Of a stretch of DNA of 64,000 bases, positions 54,800 to 62,794 are shown piece after piece. Origin of the DNA: Lewinellaceae bacterium (GTDB taxonomy: Bacteria > Bacteroidota > Bacteroidia > Chitinophagales > Saprospiraceae); contig JADJUJ010000003.1 in assembly GCA_016710765.1 (NCBI GenBank), positions 248,001 through 312,000 on the forward strand. Reading direction: 5' to 3'. Each line of letters begins with the position of its first letter. The first letter of the stretch is position 1. The notes beneath the pieces are model-generated. The model was not told the DNA's origin and ran no database searches. It worked only from the letters and a program-made list of their open reading frames with translations. The translations under genes were made by a program, and so were the position numbers.

Positions 54800-57700
54800 A
54801 TGAAGCGATTACTTACCACACTCATGCTGCTGTTTGCTGTTGCTGGCTTCGCGCTTGCACAGCGTACGGTAGTCGGTACTGTTTCCGGCGATGACGGAGA
54901 AGGACTGGTTGGCGCAACGGTTAAGGTTAAAGGCACCTCTGCCGGCACCCTTACCGACGTCAGCGGCCGTTACTCCATCAAAGTTCCGAACGGTTCCAAC
55001 ACCCTGGTGTTTTCCTACACCGGTTATGCTACCCAGGAAGTTACCCTGGGCGCTTCCAATGTTGTTGAAGTTGTGCTTGTCGGCACCTCCATCAACCTTG
55101 GCGAAACTGTAGTAACAGCACTTGGTGTAGCCAGTTACAAGAACGAGCTGCCTTACTCCGCTCAAAAAGTGGAAGGTGGCGACGTTTCCAACGTGCGCAA
55201 CACCAACGTTGTGAACTCCCTTTCCGGTAAAGTTGCCGGTTTGGAAGTGAAACGCAACAACAGCCTTGGTGGCTCGACCAACATCGTATTGCGCGGTGTG
55301 AAGTCGCTGACCAACGACAACCAGGCGCTTTTCGTTATCGACGGTGTGCCCATTGATAACTCCAACACCAACACCGCCAACCAGCGTTCTGGTCGTGCAG
55401 GTTATGACTACGGTAATGCTGCCGGTGACATCAACCCAGACGATGTAGAATCGGTAACGGTGTTGAAAGGTGCTGCTGCATCTGCCCTCTACGGTTCCCG
55501 TGCTTCCAATGGTGTGGTCATGATTACAACCAAAAAAGGAAGTAAGAAAAAAGGTATCGGTGTTTCTTTGAACATCGGCGCCAACATGGGCAAATACGAC
55601 AAAACCACCTTCATTGAATACCAGGACAAGTACGGTGCTGGTTACGGTGCTTACTACGAAGACCCAACGGGTTTCTTCCTGTATCGCGACATCAATGAGG
55701 ACGGCACCGACGATCTGGTGGCTACTACCAGCGAAGATGCTTCCTGGGGTGCTCCATTTGATCCCAATGTACAAGTGTACCAGTGGGATGCTTTTGACCC
55801 TACCTCTCCTAACTTTGGCAAAGCCCGCCCTTGGGTGGCTGCTGCCAATGGCCCTGCTTCCATTTTTGAAACGGCAGTTGGTACCAACAACAGCGTTGTG
55901 ATTGATGGTTCTAACGACAAAGGCTACTTCAAACTGGGATACACCCACGCTACCGATAAAGGTATTATGCCCAACAGCCGCGTTAACAAAGATGTGGTGA
56001 ACTTTGGCGCTGCCTTTGATCTGACCGATCGTATTCAGGCCTTCTCCTCGGTTAACTTTACGGCTACCGACGGTCTGGGCCGTTATGGTACAGGTTACGA
56101 CTCCAAAAACCTCATGGGGGGCTTCCGCCAGTGGTGGCAGACCAACGTCGACGTTCAGGATCTGCGTGATGCTTATGATCGCACCGGAGCAAACGTTACC
56201 TGGAACTGGGCTGACCCCAGCGATCTTACACCGATCTACTGGGACAACCCATACTTTACCCGTTTTGAAAACTATCAGAACGACCACCGTAACCGTTATT
56301 TTGGTTACACTGGTTTGAATGTGAAACTGGCCAACTGGCTGAACATGACCGCCCGCGTATCCCTCGACCAGTACGACGAAGTTCAGGAAGAGCGCATCGC
56401 TGTGGGTAGTGTTGACCCATCGCTATACCAGCGTTACAACCGCAACTACCGCGAGTTGAACTACGACCTGATGTTTGCCATTCCACAAATGGAAATTCTC
56501 AACAACCTGAACTTTGACGCTTTGGTGGGTGGTAATATCCGCCGCAATACCGTTTCCTCTATCCTGGCTAGCACCAATGGCGGTCTGGTTATTCCTAAAC
56601 TGTATTCGCTGTCCAACTCGAAGAACCCGATCAACGCTCCAACGGAGCGCTTTACCGATTTCGAAGTTGATGGTATCTATGCTAAAGCAGGTTTTGTTTA
56701 CGACCGTTGGGCAATTCTGGACCTCACGATCCGTCGTGACCAGTCATCGACACTCCCAACCGACAACAATGCATACGTTTATCCTTCTGCATCCTTGGGT
56801 ATTATCTTCTCTCATTGGCTGCCAGCCGACGGTTTTGTAACCTTTGGTAAGGTACGCGCCAACTATGCTGAAGTATCCAATACTGCCAATCCACTGTCTG
56901 TATTCGACGTATACAACCTCGGAACTGGTTTTGGCGATGCAACGATTGCGTCTGTTCCTACTACGAAAAACAACGACCAACTCAAGCCTGAATTTACCGA
57001 AAGCCTTGAGGCTGGTATCGAAATGCGTTTTGCCAAAGATATGTTTGGCTTTGACGTAACGGCGTACAAGCAAACTACAACCGACCAGATCATTCCTGTA
57101 GCCACTTCCCGTGCTACTGGTTTCTCTGCCAAGTACATCAACACTGGTACCGTAGAAAACAAGGGTGTGGAAGTTTCTGCTTTCATCCGTCCTGTGAATA
57201 CGGCCAACTGGACCTGGCGTGTGGAGGCCAACTGGGCTCGCAACCGCAACAAGGTGACCAAACTGAACGAAGGTATCGACAACCTGCTTCTGGCAAGTTT
57301 CCAGGGTGGTGTGAGCATCAATGCTACTTTGGATGAACCTTACGGAACCATCCGTGGCTCAAACTGGACTTTCCTCGACGGACAGAAAGTGGTGAATGCC
57401 AATGGTTACTACCAGAACAGCGCTACTTCCAATGAGATCATTGGTAATGTGAATCCAGACTGGATCGGTGGTGTGTACAACTCTGTTCGTTACAAGAACA
57501 TTACCCTTGGTTTCCTGGTTGATATGAAGCAAGGTGGTGACATCTTCTCACTCGACCTCTACTACGGCCTCGCAACGGGTCTGTATCCTGAAACGGCAGG
57601 CAACAACGACTTGGGTAACCCAGTTCGCAGCTCGCTTGCCGATGGTGGTGGTTTGATCATTCCTGGCGTTTTGGCTGATGGTTCACCCAACACCAAGCGT

Positions 57701-58009
57701 TACGATGCTACCAACTTCGGTATCTATGGCTATCGTCGGAACCCTGCTGCTGCTTTCATTTATGATGCCAGCTTCGTGAAATTGCGCGAAATCAACCTTA
57801 CCCTCGACTTTCCTAAGAGCTGGATGAGCGGTAATGTACTGACAGGTGCTTCCCTTGGCGTTTACGCTCGTAACCCATGGATCATTTCCAAGAACACACC
57901 ATACTCAGATCCAGAAGAAGGCTTCTCTTCTGGTAACGTACAGGGCTACCAAGGTGGCGCCTACCCGTCGGTTAAAACATTCGGCGTTAACCTCAACTTG
58001 AAATTCTAA
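54800..58009 (+). CDS. SusC/RagA-type TonB-linked outer membrane protein
   Basis: A 1069-residue TonB-dependent transporter. Signal peptide about 1-21 (FALAQ). Residues about 23-95 form a carboxypeptidase-regulatory-like domain (VVGTVSGDDGEGLVGATV). The plug has the RagA-type motifs LSGKVAGLEVKRNNSLGGST, IVLRGVKSLT, FVIDGVPIDN and VTVLKGAAASALYGSRASNGV. A 22-strand barrel follows and the protein ends LNLKF with the terminal phenylalanine. It should import glycans or peptides with the SusD partner encoded 10 bases downstream. No glycoside hydrolase or regulator is next to it, so the substrate is unknown. Start is the ATG at 54800; an upstream TTG is rejected. Confidence 0.95.
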   Translation: MKRLLTTLMLLFAVAGFALAQRTVVGTVSGDDGEGLVGATVKVKGTSAGTLTDVSGRYSIKVPNGSNTLVFSYTGYATQEVTLGASNVVEVVLVGTSINLGETVVTALGVASYKNELPYSAQKVEGGDVSNVRNTNVVNSLSGKVAGLEVKRNNSLGGSTNIVLRGVKSLTNDNQALFVIDGVPIDNSNTNTANQRSGRAGYDYGNAAGDINPDDVESVTVLKGAAASALYGSRASNGVVMITTKKGSKKKGIGVSLNIGANMGKYDKTTFIEYQDKYGAGYGAYYEDPTGFFLYRDINEDGTDDLVATTSEDASWGAPFDPNVQVYQWDAFDPTSPNFGKARPWVAAANGPASIFETAVGTNNSVVIDGSNDKGYFKLGYTHATDKGIMPNSRVNKDVVNFGAAFDLTDRIQAFSSVNFTATDGLGRYGTGYDSKNLMGGFRQWWQTNVDVQDLRDAYDRTGANVTWNWADPSDLTPIYWDNPYFTRFENYQNDHRNRYFGYTGLNVKLANWLNMTARVSLDQYDEVQEERIAVGSVDPSLYQRYNRNYRELNYDLMFAIPQMEILNNLNFDALVGGNIRRNTVSSILASTNGGLVIPKLYSLSNSKNPINAPTERFTDFEVDGIYAKAGFVYDRWAILDLTIRRDQSSTLPTDNNAYVYPSASLGIIFSHWLPADGFVTFGKVRANYAEVSNTANPLSVFDVYNLGTGFGDATIASVPTTKNNDQLKPEFTESLEAGIEMRFAKDMFGFDVTAYKQTTTDQIIPVATSRATGFSAKYINTGTVENKGVEVSAFIRPVNTANWTWRVEANWARNRNKVTKLNEGIDNLLLASFQGGVSINATLDEPYGTIRGSNWTFLDGQKVVNANGYYQNSATSNEIIGNVNPDWIGGVYNSVRYKNITLGFLVDMKQGGDIFSLDLYYGLATGLYPETAGNNDLGNPVRSSLADGGGLIIPGVLADGSPNTKRYDATNFGIYGYRRNPAAAFIYDASFVKLREINLTLDFPKSWMSGNVLTGASLGVYARNPWIISKNTPYSDPEEGFSSGNVQGYQGGAYPSVKTFGVNLNLKF

Positions 58010-58019
58010 ATTAAAAAGC

Positions 58020-59447
58020 ATGAAAAAGATACTCTCTCTGATTTTACTGATCAGTTTGGCGTATTCCTGCAACAAGGATTTTGGCGATCTTAACGTAGAT
58101 ACCAAGAACCCAGCCAACGTCCCTCCTGGAACGCTGTTTGCACGGGCTGAAAAAGGTCTTGTTGACCTTATGACCAGCTCGAACGTCAACACCAACATTT
58201 TCCGTATGCTTGCACAGCAGTGGACGGAAACCACCTACATCGATGAAGCCAACTATGATTTGGCTACACGGAACATCACCCAGAATTTCTGGAACACGAT
58301 GTACCTGAATGTGCTGAAAAGCCTCGATGAGACCAACAAGTTGATTCCAGCGCAAAGCAGTGTGGTTACTGCCGCTCAAAAGGCCAACCAGACCGCTTGT
58401 GTGGAAATGCTCAACGTGTACGCTTATGCTGCCATGGTGAAAACTTTTGGCAACGTACCTTACAGCGAAGCACTCGACTTTACCAACCTGCAACCGAAGT
58501 ACGACGATGCCGCCGAAATTATGGTGGACCTGTCAAACCGTCTGGATGCCGCTATCAACAGCGTGAACACCAGCGCTGATGGTTTCGGTTCCCAGGATAT
58601 CTTCTTCGGTGGCGATATGAACCATTGGATCACTTTCGGCAACTCGCTGAAGATGCAAATTGGTATTCTGCTCGCCGACGTGGATGCTACCCGTGCCAAA
58701 CGCATGATTGAAGAGGCCAGTGCTGGCGCAATTCAGTCGAACGCTGATAACATTGTTTTCCAATACCTGTCCGCTCCACCGAACACCAACCCAATCTGGG
58801 TTGACCTCGTGCAGAGCGGCCGTAAGGACTTTGTTGCAGCAAATACATTGGTAGATGCCATGGCTGCATTAAATGATCCACGTGTTCCACTGTTCTTTAC
58901 TGTGGATGCTGCTGGCGGTTACAGTGGTGGTATCTATGGTAGCAACAACAACTACTCCACCTACTCCAAGCCAGCAGATGCTATTCTTGCTCCGGACTTC
59001 GGTTCCACTCTGTTCAGCTATGCTGAAATGGAATTCATCCGTGCAGAGGCCATCGAGCGCGGTATGTCGGTTGGTGGAACGGCTGAAGGCCACTACAACA
59101 ACGCTGTAACCGCTTCTATCGAGGAGTGGGGCGGTAGCGGTGCTGACGCAGCAACCTACCTCGGACAAGCGGATGTAGCCTATTCAACTGCTGCTGGTGA
59201 CTACAAGAAGAAGATCGGCAACCAGAAATGGATCGCACTGTACAACCGTGGTTTTGACGCCTGGACGGAAGTTCGTCGCCTCGACGCGCCATCGTTGGTG
59301 GCTCCACCAGATGCTGTAAGCGGTTTCCCAATGCGTTACACTTACCCGGTTCAGGAGCAAAACCTGAACACTGCTAACTACAATGCTGCTGCTGCTGCAG
59401 TTGGTGGCGACGTGGTAGAAACGAAACTTTACTGGGATAAGTTCTAA
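58020..59447 (+). CDS. SusD/RagB-family outer membrane lipoprotein
   Basis: A 475-residue lipoprotein (lipidation cysteine C17 in AYSCNKD) of the SusD-like type 2 group. It is helical with TPR-like pairs near the N-terminus (LFARAEKGLVDLM, NFWNTMYLNVLKSLDETN), then a variable binding face, and ends with GFPMRYTYPVQEQNLN typical of the family C-terminus. SusD proteins sit on the cell surface over the SusC barrel and capture the ligand. It follows the SusC gene by 10 bases; a strong terminator follows. Confidence 0.93.
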   Translation: MKKILSLILLISLAYSCNKDFGDLNVDTKNPANVPPGTLFARAEKGLVDLMTSSNVNTNIFRMLAQQWTETTYIDEANYDLATRNITQNFWNTMYLNVLKSLDETNKLIPAQSSVVTAAQKANQTACVEMLNVYAYAAMVKTFGNVPYSEALDFTNLQPKYDDAAEIMVDLSNRLDAAINSVNTSADGFGSQDIFFGGDMNHWITFGNSLKMQIGILLADVDATRAKRMIEEASAGAIQSNADNIVFQYLSAPPNTNPIWVDLVQSGRKDFVAANTLVDAMAALNDPRVPLFFTVDAAGGYSGGIYGSNNNYSTYSKPADAILAPDFGSTLFSYAEMEFIRAEAIERGMSVGGTAEGHYNNAVTASIEEWGGSGADAATYLGQADVAYSTAAGDYKKKIGNQKWIALYNRGFDAWTEVRRLDAPSLVAPPDAVSGFPMRYTYPVQEQNLNTANYNAAAAAVGGDVVETKLYWDKF

Positions 59448-59479
59448 ACTTATCTGAAACAGCATAAAAGTGAAATTTG

Positions 59480-59512
59480 CGGCTGCTTTCCTGATGGAAA
59501 GCAGCCGTTTTT
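59480..59512 (+). terminator. Terminator after the SusC/SusD operon
   Basis: CGGCTGCTTTCC pairs perfectly with GGAAAGCAGCCG around a TGAT loop, followed by TTTTTG. It lies 32 bases after the SusD stop. Confidence 0.9.
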
Positions 59513-59637
59513 GTTGTGGAACCCGCCAAACTTTCCGATTTTTGCATCAATAGATATAGGTTCAAGAGTATGGGGGGGCTTTTGCACGTTTTTGTCGTTT
59601 CCCCTGATAACATCTGTATCACGTCCAAATTTTTCCT

Positions 59638-59877
59638 ATGCTCCCTGAAGAAAGAGAATCCACCGCAGAACGTCTGCGCCACCGCTCTGGTATCAAAACC
59701 CCAATGATGATCCTTGGGGTCACCATGACCTTGTTTTACATTGGGCTGGGCTGTTATATTCTCCTGAATAAGGATTTCCTCGGAAACATTCCTGCGGATT
59801 TACGCAAGGTTTTTGCCATCATGATCCTCGTTTATGGAGCGTACAGGGGTTACAGGCTGTATGCCGATCACCGCTAA
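59638..59877 (+). CDS. Small two-helix membrane protein
   Basis: A 79-residue protein with two hydrophobic segments (MILGVTMTLFYIGLGCYILL and MILVYGAYRGYRLY). It precedes the PstS-like gene by 12 bases in the same direction and is likely to be co-transcribed with it. Small proteins of this kind are often found in the same place in other Bacteroidota, but its function is unknown. Confidence 0.6.
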   Translation: MLPEERESTAERLRHRSGIKTPMMILGVTMTLFYIGLGCYILLNKDFLGNIPADLRKVFAIMILVYGAYRGYRLYADHR

Positions 59878-59889
59878 ATACTTTAGGAT

Positions 59890-60828
59890 ATGCCGACCAA
59901 AAAAATAAATTACATGCTGTTCGTGCTGGTGTTTGCCATTGTGGCTTGCCAGCAAACCACCAAAGACGGGAAGGTTTTGGACACCCCCACTACTGGTCAC
60001 CTTAAAATGATGGTCGATGAAGGGTATAAGCCTATTGTCGCAAGCTCCATTGACGTTTTCGACTCCATTTACCGCTCCGCTACCATCGATGCCATTTATT
60101 GCTCGGAGGGAGAGGCGATAAATGCCTTGCTCAAGGATTCTATTCAGGTGATTGTCATTACCCGGGAACTGAGCCAGGAGGAGATCGATAAATATTTCAA
60201 ACCACGCGGCTTTACACCCAAACAGACCTCAATTGCCTACGATGCCGTTGGGTTTATTCAAAACCCGCTCAATACCGATACTACCTTTACCGTCGAGCAA
60301 ATCCGGGACATCCTCAGCGGAAAAATTACCAAGTGGAACCAAATTAACCCTCAGTCCAAACTCGGGGATATTCGGCTGGTGTTCGATAATCCACTTTCCG
60401 GTACGGTGCGTTATGCCCGGGATTCTATTGCTGGTGGCGCGCCCTTATCCCCCAATGCTTCCGCTTTGAATACCAACGAAGAGGTAATCAAATACGTTTC
60501 GGAAAACAAAAACGCAATTGGCGTTATCAGCGCCAACGTCATTTCCGATACCGACGACAAGGGCGTTCAAAAATTCCTGGCCGAAATCCGGCTTTGCCGC
60601 ATTGCCACGGAGGCAGGGAAACGCGGCTACGGGCCCTACCAGGCCTACCTGGCTACTGGTCAGTATCCGTTTAAAAGAACCGTTTACATCATCAATGCAC
60701 AGGCACGAAGTGGCCTCGGGCTTGGTATCGCCTCTTTTCTGGCTGGCCCAACCGGGCAAACTATTGTACTTAAAGACGGACTGCTGCCAGCCAGGGCTGT
60801 TACCAGGCTCATTGAAGTGCAGCGTTGA
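59890..60828 (+). CDS. PstS-like phosphate/anion substrate-binding lipoprotein
   Basis: A 312-residue periplasmic binding protein with a lipobox (VFAIVACQQ, C20). The domain order resembles PstS: YCSEGEAINALLKDSIQVIVITREL (~70-95), FTVEQIRDILSGKITKWNQI (~137-156), LVFDNPLSGTVRYARDSI (~165-182) and KNAIGVISANVISD (~200-213). The phosphate-loop region is modified, so binding of phosphate is likely but not proven. No PstCAB transporter genes are in the window. Start is the ATG at 59890. Confidence 0.82.
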   Translation: MPTKKINYMLFVLVFAIVACQQTTKDGKVLDTPTTGHLKMMVDEGYKPIVASSIDVFDSIYRSATIDAIYCSEGEAINALLKDSIQVIVITRELSQEEIDKYFKPRGFTPKQTSIAYDAVGFIQNPLNTDTTFTVEQIRDILSGKITKWNQINPQSKLGDIRLVFDNPLSGTVRYARDSIAGGAPLSPNASALNTNEEVIKYVSENKNAIGVISANVISDTDDKGVQKFLAEIRLCRIATEAGKRGYGPYQAYLATGQYPFKRTVYIINAQARSGLGLGIASFLAGPTGQTIVLKDGLLPARAVTRLIEVQR

Positions 60829-61043
60829 ACCTAAGCGAGCAGTATTCTGCACAGTATAGTGCAGCAAACCATAACACTTTAACCTTTTTCATGTTAAAGT
60901 AACTTTAAATTCATTTGTTTTTGTGATTTTTCTCCAAATCAGATGTTGATTTTATGAGAAAAAAACGTCTAAAAGTGAAACTTTGCGTCTTGCTTCAAAC
61001 AAAAGCAAAGCGATAATTTTTAATTAAAACCACTATTCAGAAA

Positions 61044-62721
61044 ATGACAAATTTGTTGAAAAATGTCTTGCTGCTGTTGGCTGTTTGCACTGCGCCACAA
61101 CTGATTGCACAAACGTACAGCGACGCTTTGGTGGCTATGCAATTCAAGGATTGGGATAAAGCAGCCGGCATCCTGGATAAACTGGCTAAAGCCAATCCGC
61201 AGGATCAGGACGTATGGCTGTCCCTGGGCAGTGTCCATATGGCGAAAGGTGAGAAAGATCTCGCCATGAAAGCTTATGAAGGCCTGAGCCAGAACAATGG
61301 CGACGGCGCCAAGGCTCTGGTCAACAATGGCCGGGTAAGCATGTTGCGCAATGATATGGTTGAAGCCGACAAACAATTTGACAAGGCTGCACGCGCTGGT
61401 AAGAAAGATGCCTCAAGCTTCCGTCAGTTGGGTGAATCCTTCCTGTACACGGCGCCCAATGAAAAGCCTAACTTTACCCGTGCCCTGGAGTTTCTGAAAA
61501 AAGGCTACGACATCAACTCAAAGGATTTTGATGTATTGATGTCGATTGGTTATGCCTACAAAGAGCAGGGCAAAGGTGGCGATGCCGCACAGTTTTATGA
61601 GTATGCTACCATGGTTGAGCCTAAAAACCCAGTGCCATTGTATTTACTGGGTCGGGTATACTCCATCGCTAAACTGTTGGACAAGTCCATTGAATACTAC
61701 GATAAGGCCATCAAGGTTACCCCAACCTATACGCCTGCCCTTCGCGCACGCGCCGAATACTACTACTTCGACGCAAAGAATTACGATGAGGCGACGAAAG
61801 CGTATAAAGATATCGTTCAGAACAGCAGCGCTGTAACCATCGAGGATGAAATGCAGCTGGCCAACTGTTTGTTCCTGACCAAGGACTACAACAGTTGTAT
61901 TACCCAGGTAGAGAAGATTGTTAAAGAAGACAACACCAAAACCTACCTGCGCCGTTTGTTGGCTTATTGCTATTATGAAATCGGCGATTATCAGAAAGGT
62001 CTGGATGTGATCAACAACTATTTCAAGGTGGTTGAACAAGACAAAGTATTGCCTTCCGACTACCAGTATCAGGCCAATTTGTTGATTAAAAATGGCGGTG
62101 ATACCCTGAAAGCTATTTCAAGCCTGCGCAAAGTCATGGAGCTTGACGCTTACGCCTGGGCGCTTTGGAAAGATATTGGTGATCTGTACTACAAGCAAAA
62201 AGAATACTGCAATGCTGCGGTTGCTTACCAGCACCGTATCGACTCCCTCGGCGAAGATGCTGGTTCTATTGATTACTATTACCTTGGTATTTGCCACTAT
62301 TTCTGTGCGGAAGATACCACCTTGGCCAAGTACGAGAAGGCACTGGCTGCATTTACTAAAATTACGGAAAAATCAGTAGCAACACCTTTGGGCTGGTTTG
62401 GGCAGGTAAGCTGCGTCCCGACTTGATCCGGATGTGCAGGCTGATTCCACTAAAATTCCCGAGTTTGGCCGGGCGCACGATCAGTTTGAAAAGTACATTG
62501 AACTGGCCTTGCCCGATCAGGATAAAGAGTTGAAAAACCTTATTACGGCTTACGAGTACCTGGTGTATTACCACTTCGTAAAAAAGGAAGACGTGGAAGC
62601 ATTGCGCTTGGCCAATGATTTGTTGAAGCTTGACCCAAGCAATGCCACTGGCTTAGGCACTAAGGAAACCATTGAAAAATCTGCTGATCCTGGAAAAGGG
62701 TCTGGTGGTGGGAAGAAATAG
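61044..62721 (+). CDS. Exported tetratricopeptide-repeat protein, frameshifted in this sequence
   Basis: A 559-residue TPR protein when repaired, with a signal peptide (residues 1-22, LIAQT). TPR units (AMQFKDWDKAAGILDKL; AKANPQDQDVWLSLGSVHMAKG; LYLLGRVYSIAKLLDKSIEYYDKAI) fill about residues 25-450. Two one-base deletions are inferred near the end: in the T3 run 62397-62399 and at G 62425; together they restore WFWAGKLRPDLDPDVQADST and a continuous frame to the stop at 62721. Gene lies after the PstS-like gene with a 215-base gap. A similar order, with ExbB/ExbD/TonB genes nearby, occurs in other Bacteroidota; here those genes are absent. Confidence 0.83.
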
Positions 62722-62744
62722 GAATCCTATTGCCGATTGATATA

Positions 62745-62782
62745 AATGTCGGGGTGACGCATGCGTTCGCCCCGACATTTTT
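62745..62782 (+). terminator. Terminator after the TPR gene
   Basis: AATGTCGGGG pairs with CCCCGACATT around a loop of about 15 bases (GTGACGCATGCG type) and is followed by a T-run. It separates the TPR gene from the convergent oxidoreductase gene. Confidence 0.8.
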
Positions 62783-62794
62783 TATTGTCTGAAA

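Noticed and set aside
54809..56287. A 492-codon minus-strand open frame opposite susC
   Set aside because: Antisense shadow; susC plug motifs are unmistakable on the plus strand.
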